Origin: Streptomyces huiliensis
GTDB taxonomy: Bacteria; Actinomycetota; Actinomycetes; Streptomycetales; Streptomycetaceae
Length of the DNA: 64,000 nucleotides
Assembly: GCF_020037025.1 (NCBI RefSeq)
Contig: NZ_JAIQLH010000029.1
Location: 30,113-94,112, forward strand
Reading direction: 5' to 3'
Part shown: positions 35,136 to 44,690 of the stretch, piece after piece
Layout: every line of letters starts with the position of its first letter
Position numbering within the stretch: position 1 is the first letter of the stretch
Translations under genes and position numbers: made by a program
The notes under the pieces: model-generated
What the model saw: the letters and a program-made list of their open reading frames with translations, nothing else
Databases searched by the model: none
What the model was told of the DNA's origin: nothing

Positions 35136-36362
35136 TCAGCCCGCCGCCTCCCGCCGCCAGGCGATCCGCACCTCGGGCAGGTCCGCGCCCGGCGCGTCCA
35201 GCTCCGGCGCGGGCCGGCCGCGCAGGTGCAGCCCGAAGAAGGCCGCCACGTAGCGGCTGGTCACCGCCTGCGAGCGGCGCCCGTCCAGGCTGCCGAAGAA
35301 CCGCTGGAACTGCTCCGGCGGCCAGGACTTCGCCAGCTCCAGGCCGACGCCCAGCGGCGCGAGGTCGGTGAAGCTGTAGTGCCGGGTGCCGAGCAGGTTC
35401 ACCTTGCGGCCCCACGCCCGGTGGGCGGCCATGAACGCGTCCCAGCCGGCGTCCGTTGAGTCCTCGGTGAACAGCATGAACGGCTGCGTCAGACCGGTGC
35501 GGACGGCGTCCGTCTGCAGCCTGCCGTCGAGCACGATCCCGGCCGAGAACCGGGCGTCCGTGCGCAGCGCCTCGGCGGAGGCCGAGCCGCCCAGCGAGTG
35601 CCCGAACGCGCCGACCCGGTCGAAGTCCACGGCGGCGCTGACCGCGGGCGCCGGGCTCGGCCCGCGCTCGCCGCTCAGCACGTCCAGGACGAAGCGCAGG
35701 TCCGCCGCCCGGACGTCGGAGTACCGCCGCAGCTGCTCGGGGTCGCTCGTCGGCGGGTTGCCGGGGACGACGCGGCCGTCGGGGAACTCGGTCGGGCCGT
35801 CGTAGGTGTGGTTGACGCCCACCACCACATAGCCCTGGGAGGCCAGCTCTTGGGCGAACGCGGTACCCGTCGCGGCCGGGTCCTGGCGGCCCGGGCTGTA
35901 GAACACCAGGGGCGCGTCCCGGAGGGCGCGGCTCACGGGCGCGCCGGCGCGGGACTGGGTGCGCACCCGGGAGAACGAGCCGGTCGGCAGGGTGAAGCGC
36001 TGCTCCACCAGCGGCAGGAGGCCGCCGGTGAGGTAGGGGGCGGTCGTCCGCCCGGAGTCGGTGCCCGCGGCGTACCAGACCTGCACCATGAGCTCGCGCG
36101 GCGTCCGCGTGGGCGCGTAGGGGTCCGTACGGCGGGTGTCCACGAGGTGCAGCCGGGTGGTGCCGACCGGGCAGGGGCCGGAGGGGGCGGGAAGCGGTAC
36201 GGGGTCCGTGGACGCCGTACGGGGCGCGGGCGTCGCGGCGCGCGCCATCGGACCCACGGCCCCCGTCGCTCCCACGGTCAGGGCGGCTCCCACGGCCCCG
36301 GCGGAGGCGCGGAGGAGGGATCGGCGGCCTAACGGAGCCCCGGAGGTGCCGGAACGGTTCAT
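35136..36362 (-). CDS. secreted alpha/beta hydrolase, PAF-acetylhydrolase-like
   Basis: About 408 residues. The N-terminus LGRRSLLRASAGAVGAALTV is a twin-arginine-style signal ending near AARA/AAT. The mature part is a PAF-AH/dienelactone-type alpha/beta hydrolase: APLVFYSPGR (oxyanion region), GYVVVGVNHTYDGPTEFPDG, nucleophile elbow VGAFGHSLGGSASAEALR, and a late histidine in LLGTRHYSFTDLAP. ATG 36362 has GGGAGAAGAG upstream; the frame is open 22 codons further. Probably an exported lipase or esterase. Confidence 0.88.
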   Translation of the reverse strand: MNRSGTSGAPLGRRSLLRASAGAVGAALTVGATGAVGPMARAATPAPRTASTDPVPLPAPSGPCPVGTTRLHLVDTRRTDPYAPTRTPRELMVQVWYAAGTDSGRTTAPYLTGGLLPLVEQRFTLPTGSFSRVRTQSRAGAPVSRALRDAPLVFYSPGRQDPAATGTAFAQELASQGYVVVGVNHTYDGPTEFPDGRVVPGNPPTSDPEQLRRYSDVRAADLRFVLDVLSGERGPSPAPAVSAAVDFDRVGAFGHSLGGSASAEALRTDARFSAGIVLDGRLQTDAVRTGLTQPFMLFTEDSTDAGWDAFMAAHRAWGRKVNLLGTRHYSFTDLAPLGVGLELAKSWPPEQFQRFFGSLDGRRSQAVTSRYVAAFFGLHLRGRPAPELDAPGADLPEVRIAWRREAAG

Positions 36363-36521
36363 GCGTCTCTTCTCCCAAGTGAAACGGCCGAATGCGAGGG
36401 ATCGAGTGTGGATCATCGCCGTCATCACACCACCCCCACGTTTCTCGCGGAACCCCCGTTACAGCCACTGTCACATCACAACTCGGTTGCCTGAAGTGGC
36501 CTGCGGGGCTTAAGTGACGGG

Positions 36522-37238
36522 ATGAAGACGATCGGGTTGCTGGGTGGCATGAGCTGGGAGTCCACCGCCGAGTACTACCGGCTGCTGAACGAGCGCACGC
36601 GGGAGCGGCTCGGGGGCCTGCACTCGGCCAAGTGCGTGCTGTACTCGGTGGACTTCGCGGAGATCGAGCGGCTCCAGGAGCAGGGCCGCTGGGACGAGGC
36701 CGGCGACATCCTGGCCGCCGCCGCGAAGTCCCTGACGGCGGCGGGCGCGGAGTTCCTGCTCATCTGCACCAACACCATGCACAAGGTCGCGGACCGGATC
36801 ACGGCCGCCACGGACGTCCCGCTGCTGCACATCGCGGACGCCACCGCCGAGGCCGTCCGCGCCGCCGGCGCGCGCCGCGTCGGCCTGCTCGGCACCGCCT
36901 TCACCATGGAGCAGGACTTCTACCGCGACCGGCTGGCGGCGGGCGGCCTGGAGGTCCTGGTCCCGGACGCGGACGGCCGCGCCACCGTGCACCGGGTGAT
37001 CTACGAGGAGCTGTGCGCCGGCATCGTCCGGGAGGAGTCCCGCGAGGCGTACCGGGCCGTCATCCGCGACCTCGTCGCGCGCGGCGCGGAGGGCGTCATC
37101 CTCGGCTGCACCGAGATCGAGATCCTCGTCGGCGCCGAGGACAGCGCGGTCCCGGTCTTCCCGACGGCCCGGCTGCACGCGGAGGCGGCGGTCGCCCTGG
37201 CGCTGGCCGACCCGGCGTCAGGGCCAGAAGCGAACTGA
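36522..37238 (+). CDS. aspartate/glutamate racemase family protein
   Basis: A 238-residue cofactor-independent racemase of the YgeA/aspartate-racemase type. The two catalytic cysteines are in FLLICTNTMHKVA and GVILGCTEIEILV. The N-terminal MKTIGLLGGMSWESTAEYY is the family signature. Broad-specificity amino-acid racemisation is expected. Divergent from the secreted hydrolase. Its stop codon starts a 22-bp tandem repeat followed by a strong hairpin. Confidence 0.94.
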   Translation: MKTIGLLGGMSWESTAEYYRLLNERTRERLGGLHSAKCVLYSVDFAEIERLQEQGRWDEAGDILAAAAKSLTAAGAEFLLICTNTMHKVADRITAATDVPLLHIADATAEAVRAAGARRVGLLGTAFTMEQDFYRDRLAAGGLEVLVPDADGRATVHRVIYEELCAGIVREESREAYRAVIRDLVARGAEGVILGCTEIEILVGAEDSAVPVFPTARLHAEAAVALALADPASGPEAN

Positions 37239-37290
37239 CGCGGCCCCACGCCCCGATTGACGCGGTCCCACGCCCCGATTGACGCGGCCT
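37236..37290. repeat. 22-bp tandem repeat beginning at the racemase stop codon
   Basis: Unit TGACGCGGCCCCACGCCCCGAT-type, 22 bp: copies at 37236-37257 and 37258-37279 (one C/T difference) and a partial third from 37280. The first three bases of unit 1 are the gene's own TGA stop, so each copy repeats the stop triplet. Confidence 0.9.
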
Positions 37291-37307
37291 CAAGACCCGG
37301 GAGACGA

Positions 37308-37343
37308 CGGTGCGCCGCGCGGAAGATCCCGCGCGGCGCACCG
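37308..37343. terminator. bidirectional terminator hairpin
   Basis: Perfect 15-bp arms 37308-37322 and 37329-37343 (CGGTGCGCCGCGCGG and its complement) with a 6-nt loop, between the convergent racemase and sigma-factor genes. Confidence 0.88.
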
Positions 37344-37386
37344 CCACACCCGGAGGCGGCGGACCGGCATCGGCCCGCCGGTCGTG

Positions 37387-38304
37387 CTACTCGTCGACCA
37401 GCAGCCCGCGCCGCAGCCGCACGAGCGTCCGGGAGAGCAGCCGGGACACGTGCATCTGCGAGATGCCGAGCTCCTCGCCGATCTCCGACTGGGTCATGTT
37501 CCCGACGAACCGCAGGGACAGGATCTTCCGGTCGCGCGGCGGCAGTTCGGCGATCAGGGGCTTCAGCGACTCGACGTACTCGACGCCTTCGAGGTCGTGG
37601 TCCTCGTAGCCGATCCGGGCCGCGAGGGTCCCCTCGTTGTCGTCGTCCTCCGCGGGCGCGTCGAGCGAGCTCGCGGTGTACGCGTTGCTCGCGCCCATGC
37701 CCTCGACGACCTCGTCCTCGGAGATGCCCAGGTGCTGGGCGAGCTCGGCGACCGTGGGGGAGCGGTCGAGGCGCTGGGCGAGTTCGTCGCCGGCCTTGGC
37801 GAGGGTGAGCCGGAGCTCCTGGAGCCGGCGCGGGACGCGCACGGACCAGCTGGTGTCGCGGAAGAAACGCTTGATCTCGCCGATGATGGTCGGCATGGCG
37901 AAGGTCGGGAACTCGACGCCCCGGCTGAGCTCGAAGCGGTCGATGGCCTTGATCAGGCCGATGGTGCCGACCTGGACGATGTCCTCCATCGGTTCACTGC
38001 GGGTGCGGAACCGGGAGGCGGCGAACCTGACGAGGGCCAGGTTGAGTTCGACCAGGGTGTTGCGCACGTACGCGTACTCGTGCGTGCCCTCCTCGAGCGA
38101 TTCGAGGCGGGCGAAGAGGGTCTTGGACAGGGCCCGCGCGTCCACCGGTTCCACCTCGTCGTACGGGGGGATCTCCGGAAGGGGCGGGATTGCCGACGAC
38201 GCGGTCTCCGCCGTCCCGCGCGGGACGGTGACGATGTCCTCGGAGTGCGGCAGGATTGCCTCCGGGGAAAGGGGGGAACGCGGTTCGTCGAGCCGGGGTG
38301 ACAT
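37387..38304 (-). CDS. RNA polymerase sigma factor, SigB/SigF/SigG subfamily
   Basis: A 305-residue group 3 sigma factor. Region 2 (DIVQVGTIGLIKAIDRFELS; TFAMPTIIGEIKRFFRD), region 3 (RLQELRLTLAKAGDELAQRL; LAQHLGISEDEVVEGM) and region 4 with its HTH (LPPRDRKILSLRFVGNMTQS; IGEELGISQMHVSRLL) are all complete. ATG 38304 has GGAGG 5 bp upstream; an ATG 24 bp earlier is possible. It is divergent from a STAS protein and near an HATPase protein, the expected anti-anti-sigma and anti-sigma partners, and probably corresponds to the SigI module of S. coelicolor (recollection). Confidence 0.95.
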   Translation of the reverse strand: MSPRLDEPRSPLSPEAILPHSEDIVTVPRGTAETASSAIPPLPEIPPYDEVEPVDARALSKTLFARLESLEEGTHEYAYVRNTLVELNLALVRFAASRFRTRSEPMEDIVQVGTIGLIKAIDRFELSRGVEFPTFAMPTIIGEIKRFFRDTSWSVRVPRRLQELRLTLAKAGDELAQRLDRSPTVAELAQHLGISEDEVVEGMGASNAYTASSLDAPAEDDDNEGTLAARIGYEDHDLEGVEYVESLKPLIAELPPRDRKILSLRFVGNMTQSEIGEELGISQMHVSRLLSRTLVRLRRGLLVDE

Positions 38305-38557
38305 GGTCTCCTCCATCGTTCTCGGCATATGGCCGCCGGTGCCATGAGCTCGTGCTGCGGTTTGCGGCGCCTCCGGGCCGTCCGTGGGTGGGTGCTGTCT
38401 TCCTCTAGCCGTACCGGTCTTTACCTATGCTTGGCAAGTCCCGAATGTCCGTATTTGGCGGTGAATGACGGTTGTTCGACTTTCCGCAGGCGTAGGGAAC
38501 GCGTAGGGTTTCCGCTGTCCTGAGCGGGCAGGCAGGGCACGGGCACACCATGAAGGG

Positions 38558-38947
38558 ATGCGCGATGGCATGCGGAGATACCAGGAAAAAGGTGTCGGAG
38601 TCGTGAGCGGGGCCCGGCTACGGGTGGAGGTCCGGCGGCACGGTGCGAGCGCGGTCGTGAAACCGGAGGGTGAGCTCGATCACCATACGGCCGATCTGCT
38701 CCGCGAACCGCTGGAGAGTTGTGCCGAGGAGGTCGGCGCGCGCATCGTCGTCGACTGCTCGGGGCTGGAGTTCTGCGACTCCACCGGCCTCAACGTGCTG
38801 CTCGGCGCCCGGCTGAAGGCCGAGGCCGCGGGCGGCTCCGTCCATCTCGCGGCGATGCGGCCGGTGGTGGCCCGGGTGTTCGAGATCACGGGCGCCGGCG
38901 CGGTGTTCGCGGTGCACAGCAGCCTCGACGCGGCTCTCGCCGAGTGA
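38558..38947 (+). CDS. STAS-domain anti-sigma factor antagonist
   Basis: A 129-residue SpoIIAA/RsbV-like protein: VEVRRHGASAVVKPEGELDH, then VDCSGLEFCDSTGLNVLLGA with the phosphorylatable serine in DSTG. It should bind and neutralise an HATPase anti-sigma factor when unphosphorylated. The start is uncertain: ATG 38558, ATG 38570 and GTG 38603 all have weak ribosome-binding sites; homology starts near the last. It is divergent from the sigma gene (253 bp, presumably containing both promoters) and co-directional with the HATPase gene. Confidence 0.92.
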   Translation: MRDGMRRYQEKGVGVVSGARLRVEVRRHGASAVVKPEGELDHHTADLLREPLESCAEEVGARIVVDCSGLEFCDSTGLNVLLGARLKAEAAGGSVHLAAMRPVVARVFEITGAGAVFAVHSSLDAALAE

Positions 38948-39121
38948 CGGGCGGGCGACGGTGCGTTGTACGGATCCCCGGAACGGTGCCGTAGGTGTTC
39001 ACCGCGTGCGTCCGGGCAGGAGCAGGCTGACCGCTTTGTACGCGCAGACCGTCGCGACGGCTGTGTACGCGACGACAGAGTCCCTCTTTCTCAATCGGTG
39101 AATCGGTGAGGTGAAGCGCTG

Positions 39122-39628
39122 ATGAGCACCACCCGGCCGTACCCGCCGGCGCCGGGCGACCCCGGCCCGGAGGCGCACGGCTCAGCCGCGGCCGAGCCCG
39201 CCGAAGCGGCGCCACCGGGCGGACCGGCCCGCAGGCTCCACCTCGTCGGGGTCAGCGGCGCCGTGCCCCTGTCCCGTGACTTCACCCGCCAGGCGCTCCG
39301 GGACTGGGGCTGGCTGCCCGCGGCCAACGCCGACCACCGGGCCGCCGCCGAGGACGTCCTGCTGGTCGTCTCGGAGCTCGTCACCAACGCCTGCCTGCAC
39401 GCGGGCGGCCCCGCCGAGCTGCTCGTCAGCCGCGGGACGAAGGTGCTGCGGCTGGAGGTCTCCGACCTCGGCAACGGGGAGCCGGTGCCCCGGACCCCGC
39501 ACCGCGCGGGTCGTCCCGGTGGGCACGGCATGTTCATCGTCCAGCGGCTCTGCCTGGACTGGGGCGTCGTCCGGAGCGATGACGGCGCCGGCAAGACGGT
39601 CTGGGCCGAACTGGCCGCCCCTTCGTAG
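39122..39628 (+). CDS. HATPase_c anti-sigma/serine kinase-like protein
   Basis: A 168-residue RsbW/SpoIIAB-type ATP-binding protein. A Pro/Ala-rich N-terminal tail of about 38 residues precedes the N box ELVTNACLHAGGPAELLV, G1 EVSDLGNGEPVP and G2 GRPGGHGMFIVQRL. The order and context (sigma, STAS, HATPase within 2.3 kb) indicate a partner-switching module. It should bind the sigma factor and/or phosphorylate the STAS serine. Confidence 0.92.
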   Translation: MSTTRPYPPAPGDPGPEAHGSAAAEPAEAAPPGGPARRLHLVGVSGAVPLSRDFTRQALRDWGWLPAANADHRAAAEDVLLVVSELVTNACLHAGGPAELLVSRGTKVLRLEVSDLGNGEPVPRTPHRAGRPGGHGMFIVQRLCLDWGVVRSDDGAGKTVWAELAAPS

Positions 39629-40006
39629 GCGGACGCACACCCGGCGTGCCGCCCCGCCCCGCACGCCTCCGTCCCCCTCCCTCGCACGGCCACCGCCGCT
39701 TCCGCCGGTGGCCGCTTTGGTGTGCCCGGAAGGGCCGTCCCGGCGCGCCGGGCCCTTGGAGGGGCCAGGTCGGGGTCGTGCCGGCCGCAGAGGCGTACCA
39801 GCGCCTATACGGGCGTACGAGCGCCCCACGGGCGTACCAGCGCCGTACAGGCACACCAGCCCCCGTAACCCCACAGCCCCCGCACGGAAGCCCCACGCCG
39901 CGCCCAGCGCCCTCCGCGCGCCCTCCCCGCGCACACGAATGCCCCCGGCGCGTCATCGCGCCGGGGGCACTGTGAGGGGAGCGAAAGGCTCAGTGGGCGG
40001 TGCGGG
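39629..40006. other. 378-bp intergenic region with short imperfect repeats
   Basis: No gene is supported. Four imperfect units of about 19-20 bp, based on GGCGTACCAGCGCC, start at 39792, 39812, 39831 and 39850. The rest is Pro/Arg-coding-like GC-rich sequence on every frame without ribosome-binding sites. A terminator hairpin ends the region (39940-39969). Confidence 0.65.
39940..39969. terminator. terminator hairpin between convergent genes
   Basis: TGCCCCCGGCGCG (39940-39952) pairs perfectly with CGCGCCGGGGGCA (39957-39969) around a TCAT loop: 13 bp, GC-rich, between the HATPase gene and the POT transporter gene. Confidence 0.88.
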
Positions 40007-41539
40007 TCAGCGCACGTCACCCATGAGGGCCTCGATCTTCTTCCGGGACATCCAGACCGCGACACCCGCCAGGGCAGCGACCGCGGCCTCGCCGAGGATC
40101 ACGCCGAAGCCGTTGAGGTCCACGCCCGCCGTCGCCATCAGGGTCATGATGCAGTCACCCGCGGTCACCGCGAGGAACCAGACACCCATCATCTGGCTGG
40201 CGTACTTCTTGGGCGCCATCTTCGTGGTCAGCGACAGACCCACGGGGGACAGGCAGAGTTCACCCAGGGTCTGCAGCATGTAGATGGTGATCAGCCACAT
40301 GGGGCTGACGGTCGAGCCGCCCGTCGCCATCTTCATGGGGATGGCGAACAGCACGAAGGAGGCGCCGGCCAGCAGCATCGCCGCGGAGAACTTCACCGTG
40401 GAGCTGGGCTCGCGCTTGCGGCGCGCCATGGCCACCCACATCGCCGCGAAGATCGGGGCGAGGACCAGGACCCACGCGGAGTTGACCGACTGGAACCAGG
40501 TGGACGGGAAGTGGACGCCGAAGACGTTGTCCGTGGTCTTCTTCTCGGCGAAGGTCGACATCGTCGAACCGGCCTGGTCGAAGATGCCCCAGAACACGGC
40601 GGCGGCGACGAAGAACCAGATGTAGCCGCTGACCTTGGTCTGCTCCTCCGACGTCAGCTCCTTGTCCCGCTTGATGCGGGCCAGGACGAAGATCGGGATG
40701 ATCAGGCCGATCAGGGCGATCGGAACGAGGGCCCAGTTGATCGTGAAGTGACCGGTGCCGACCACGACGCCGTAGAAGATGCCGGCGATGACCAGCCAGA
40801 TCAGGCCCTTGAGCAGCCAGGAGTTCCGCTCGGCCGCCGTCAGCGGCATCGGGACCTCGGCGCTCTTCGGGTCCAGCCAGCGGGTGCCGATGAGGAACGC
40901 CACCAGGCCGAGGCCCATGCCGATCGCGGCGAGGGTGAAGCCCAGGTGCCAGCTGACCTGCTGGCCGACCGTGCCGATCACCAGCGGCGCGCCGAGGCCA
41001 CCGAGGTTGATGCCGATGTAGAAGAGCGTGAAGCCGCCGTCGCGACGCGGGTCCTTGGGGCCGTTGTACAGGTGGCCGACCATCGTCGAGATGTTGGACT
41101 TCAGCAGACCCGAGCCGATCGCCACCAGGGCCAGACCGGCGAAGAAGGTGGGCTTCCCGGGCAGCGCGAGCAGCAGGTGACCGCACATGATCACGCCGGC
41201 CGCGATGGCCACCGTCTTGCGCGGGCCCCAGACGCGGTCGCCGAACCAGCCGCCGGGCATGGCCAGCAGGTACACCATCGCCACGTACACCGAGTAGATG
41301 GCCAGCGACGTGGACTCCGGCATCGCCAGACCGCCGCCCTGGCTGCCGGACTTGGCGTCCGGGCCACCGGAGATCAGGTACAGGACGAGGAGGGCGCGCA
41401 TTCCGTAGTAGGAAAAGCGCTCCCACATCTCCGTCAGGAAGAGGGGGGCCAGGCCGAGGGGGTGGCCGAAGAGGGTCTTGCCGCCGGCGACGGGGGTGCT
41501 GTCCCGCGCGGTTGACTCCTTCGTCAGGCTGGACGCCAT
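40007..41539 (-). CDS. POT/PTR family proton-dependent oligopeptide transporter
   Basis: A 510-residue MFS-type transporter with about 14 hydrophobic spans. The POT signature E-x-x-E-R-F is intact in TEMWERFSYYGMRALLVLYL near residue 37. GLLKSNISTMVGHLY and FTLFYIGINLGGLGAPLVIG are the second PTR2 signature. It should import di- and tripeptides with protons. ATG 41539 has AAGGATCG upstream; the frame is open 31 codons more. Divergent from the two-component operon. Confidence 0.95.
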   Translation of the reverse strand: MASSLTKESTARDSTPVAGGKTLFGHPLGLAPLFLTEMWERFSYYGMRALLVLYLISGGPDAKSGSQGGGLAMPESTSLAIYSVYVAMVYLLAMPGGWFGDRVWGPRKTVAIAAGVIMCGHLLLALPGKPTFFAGLALVAIGSGLLKSNISTMVGHLYNGPKDPRRDGGFTLFYIGINLGGLGAPLVIGTVGQQVSWHLGFTLAAIGMGLGLVAFLIGTRWLDPKSAEVPMPLTAAERNSWLLKGLIWLVIAGIFYGVVVGTGHFTINWALVPIALIGLIIPIFVLARIKRDKELTSEEQTKVSGYIWFFVAAAVFWGIFDQAGSTMSTFAEKKTTDNVFGVHFPSTWFQSVNSAWVLVLAPIFAAMWVAMARRKREPSSTVKFSAAMLLAGASFVLFAIPMKMATGGSTVSPMWLITIYMLQTLGELCLSPVGLSLTTKMAPKKYASQMMGVWFLAVTAGDCIMTLMATAGVDLNGFGVILGEAAVAALAGVAVWMSRKKIEALMGDVR

Positions 41540-41882
41540 GGTCGATCCTTGGGTTCCGAGGACGCGCGTGGAGCTGCTGCGCGCCCGTATGGGGGTTGGC
41601 CGGCACCGGGTTACGGCATCGCTCGCCCCCACGCCCTTGGGGTTCGCCTCCCCCTCAGGGGAGCCGGCAGAGCGGCCTCACTCCGGGATCCACGCCCCCG
41701 CGCACCTTCGCGCGGCGGACCCGGCCGACAGGTCGTTCAGGTTTCACATAAGAGTGACGTATCAGTCCCGCGTACGGAAGAGACCTCCGGCTAGCCACTG
41801 CCAAGCCGAAGGTCCCCAACGCTGGTACAGACTTCCGGTAACCATACGTCACACCCCGCCCGCATATGGAAGGAGTTGAGAT
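41540..41882. other. regulatory spacer upstream of the POT gene
   Basis: 343 bp without a supported gene. It holds the POT promoter region, and its right half is A/T-richer (TTTCACATAAGAGTGACGTA near 41740-41760). An AAGGAG at 41870-41875 serves the small ORF that follows. I see no clear operator. Confidence 0.5.
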
Positions 41883-41978
41883 ATGGATCACAATGGGTGG
41901 CGGAACCATTCATCGCGGTTCCGATGTGTCATCCCCTTCGGCCCCCTCCCGGCTCCTGGTACCCGGAGTGCGCTCTGA
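41883..41978 (+). CDS. candidate 31-aa small protein upstream of the response regulator
   Basis: ATG 41883 is preceded by AAGGAG with an ideal 7-bp spacer. The product starts MDHNGWRNHSSRFRCVIPFG and stops at TGA 41976-41978, 30 bp before the response regulator. Third-position GC bias is moderate. It resembles no family known to me. It may be a leader peptide or a chance ORF behind a good ribosome-binding site. Confidence 0.35.
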   Translation: MDHNGWRNHSSRFRCVIPFGPLPAPGTRSAL

Positions 41979-41995
41979 CGTGCGCCCGAGCGGAC

Positions 41996-42008
41996 TACCA
42001 TCACGTGC
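41996..42008 (+). promoter_or_regulatory. candidate -10 for a leaderless response-regulator transcript
   Basis: TACCAT (41996-42001) ends 7 bp before the ATG of the response regulator, and no Shine-Dalgarno sequence is present. A CTGACG -35-like hexamer at 41975-41980 is only 15 bp upstream, so the promoter match is imperfect. This is the usual geometry of leaderless Streptomyces genes. Confidence 0.4.
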
Positions 42009-42677
<669 letters not shown>

Positions 42678-42689
<12 letters not shown>

Positions 42690-42743
42690 CCCCAGGGCCG
42701 AGAAGAACTAGCCCCAGGGCCGAGAAGAACTAGCCCCAGGGCC
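42678..42743. repeat. 22-bp tandem repeat duplicating the response-regulator stop codon
   Basis: Three exact copies of GAGAAGAACTAGCCCCAGGG+CC at 42678-42699, 42700-42721 and 42722-42743. The first 12 bases of unit 1 are the last codons (Glu-Lys-Asn-stop) of the response-regulator gene. The array lies between the regulator and its kinase. Confidence 0.96.
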
Positions 42744-42846
42744 GCGAGGAAAGCGAGCCCCCGGACCGCGAGGCCCCGGACCTCAAGAAGAACGAGCCCC
42801 CGGACCGGGGCGACAGGACAACGGAACGACGAGCCGGAGAACCGCC

Positions 42847-44109
42847 GTGCGCCGCCGATTGATCAACTCCACGCTCGCCGTCGTCCTCGTCGTGATCGCG
42901 GTCTTCGGGATCTCGCTCGTCATCGTCGAGACCCGCACCATCGAGAGCAGCGCGCAGGAGAGCGTGCAGTCCGAGGCGGTGCGGCTGGTGAGCAGCGTCG
43001 AGGGCCGGCTGGCCGGCGGCGAGCGCGTCGAGGCCGGCGTGCTGCAGCAGCAGATCGCCGAGGACCGGTACGCGCGGGTGGAGATCCCCGGCCGCAAGCC
43101 CATCGAGGTCGGCACCCGTCCCGAGGGCGGCCTGATCGTCGCGGAGGAGTCCGGCGAGCACGGCGAGCGGGTCCGGGTGGAGGAGTCGCGCTCGGCCGTC
43201 AGCAAGGAGGTCGGCCGGACGCTGCTGGTGATCCTGGCGGTGGCCCTGCTGGCCGTCGTCGCCGCCGTCTTCCTGGCCGTCCGGCAGGCCAACCGGCTCA
43301 CCGCGCCCCTCACCGACCTGGCCGAGACCGCCGAGCGCCTCGGCTCCGGCGACCCCCGCCCCCGCCACCGCCGCTACGGCGTCCCCGAGCTGGACCGGGT
43401 CGCCGACGTGCTCGACGGCAGCGCGGAACGCATCGCCCGGATGCTCACAGCCGAGCGGCGGCTGGCGGCCGACGCCTCGCACCAGCTGCGCACCCCGCTG
43501 ACCGCGCTGTCCATGCGGCTGGAGGAGATCACGCTCACCGACGACCCGGACACGGTCAAGGAGGAGGCGACGATCGCCCTCACCCAGGTCGAGCGGCTCA
43601 CCGACGTCGTCCAGCGGTTGCTGACCAACTCCCGCGATCCCAAGACCGGCTCGGCCGTCACCTTCGACCTCGACGAAGTGATCAAGCAGCAGCTGGAGGA
43701 GTGGCGGCCCGCCATCCGGGCCGGCGGCCGGGCCCTGGTGCGTTCCGGCAAGCAGGGGCTGCGCGCGGTGGGCACGCCGGGCGCGGTCTCGCAGGTCATC
43801 GCGACGCTGATCGAGAACTCCCTGACCCATGGCGACGGAGCCGTCGCCCTGCGCACCCGGGTCACCGGCAACCAGGCGGTGGTCGAGGTCTCCGACGAGG
43901 GTCCGGGGGTGCCGACGGACCTGGGCGCGCGGGTCTTCGAGCGCACGGTCAGCGGCCGGAACTCGACGGGTCTGGGGCTGGCCGTAGCCCGGGACCTCGC
44001 GGAGGCGGACGGCGGCCGGCTGGAGCTGCTCCAGCAGAGCCCGCCGGTGTTCGCGCTGTTCCTGAGCATGGAGGCGGGGCCGGGGGCCGGCGAGGAGCGC
44101 CCGTCCTGA
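42847..44109 (+). CDS. sensor histidine kinase
   Basis: A 420-residue membrane kinase. TM1 (LINSTLAVVLVVIAVFGISLVIV, residues about 5-27), an extracytoplasmic domain of about 85 residues, TM2 (LLVILAVALLAVVAAVFLAV) and HAMP follow in order. HisKA has ADASHQLRTPLTALSMRLEE (His of SHQLRTP); HATPase has the N box VSQVIATLIENSLTHGDG, G1 VSDEGPGVPTDL and G2 STGLGLAVARDL. GTG start with GGAGA upstream. Pairs with the OmpR regulator before it. Confidence 0.95.
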   Translation: MRRRLINSTLAVVLVVIAVFGISLVIVETRTIESSAQESVQSEAVRLVSSVEGRLAGGERVEAGVLQQQIAEDRYARVEIPGRKPIEVGTRPEGGLIVAEESGEHGERVRVEESRSAVSKEVGRTLLVILAVALLAVVAAVFLAVRQANRLTAPLTDLAETAERLGSGDPRPRHRRYGVPELDRVADVLDGSAERIARMLTAERRLAADASHQLRTPLTALSMRLEEITLTDDPDTVKEEATIALTQVERLTDVVQRLLTNSRDPKTGSAVTFDLDEVIKQQLEEWRPAIRAGGRALVRSGKQGLRAVGTPGAVSQVIATLIENSLTHGDGAVALRTRVTGNQAVVEVSDEGPGVPTDLGARVFERTVSGRNSTGLGLAVARDLAEADGGRLELLQQSPPVFALFLSMEAGPGAGEERPS

Positions 44110-44135
44110 GCCGGCGGCCGCTCCGCCGGGGTACG

Positions 44136-44690
44136 TCAGTGGCGGGTGGCCGAAGCCCGGGCCCGCTGCCGCGGCACCTCCGGAGCGGCCGGAGTCGCGG
44201 AAGCCCCTGGAGTCGCCGCCAGAAACGATTCAGCCGTCTCGACGGCCGCCTGCGTCACCGGCAGCCGCTTGAACACCCACGTCCGGTACGACCAGAACCG
44301 GAAGACCGTGCCGATGCCCAGCCCGACCACGTTCTTGGCGATATTGTCCGCCACCGTGGAGGTGAAGCCGAAGCCGTAGTGCGACAGCGCCAGGATCCCG
44401 TTCTCGATCACCAGGCCCACTCCGCTGAACAGCAGGAACAGCGTCAGCTCCCGGCTGCGGCGGCTCCTGTCGCAGTCGCGGTACGTCCAGTACCGGTTGC
44501 CGACGTAGTTCGCGGCGATGGCGATACAGGTGGCGATCACGCCCGAGCGGACCACGGCCAGCCCCGAGTGCCTGCACGTGTTGAAGACGATGGTGTTGAC
44601 CACGAAGCCGATGGCGCCGATGGCGCCGAACTTGGCGATTTCGCGGACCAGCCGCTCCAGCCGGGAACGCACTGCGCGCCGATGACTCAT
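44136..44690 (-). CDS. GtrA-like family membrane protein
   Basis: A 184-residue protein with four hydrophobic spans (AKFGAIGAIGFVVNTIVFN; VIATCIAIAANYVGNRYWTY; LTLFLLFSGVGLVIENGIL; NIAKNVVGLGIGTVFRFW). Family motifs YVGNRYWTYR and FRFWSYRTWVFK are visible. GtrA proteins are thought to flip or position polyprenyl-linked sugars for cell-surface glycans. The C-terminal tail is basic and Ala/Pro-rich. Divergent from purK; convergent with the kinase. Confidence 0.93.
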   Translation of the reverse strand: MSHRRAVRSRLERLVREIAKFGAIGAIGFVVNTIVFNTCRHSGLAVVRSGVIATCIAIAANYVGNRYWTYRDCDRSRRSRELTLFLLFSGVGLVIENGILALSHYGFGFTSTVADNIAKNVVGLGIGTVFRFWSYRTWVFKRLPVTQAAVETAESFLAATPGASATPAAPEVPRQRARASATRH

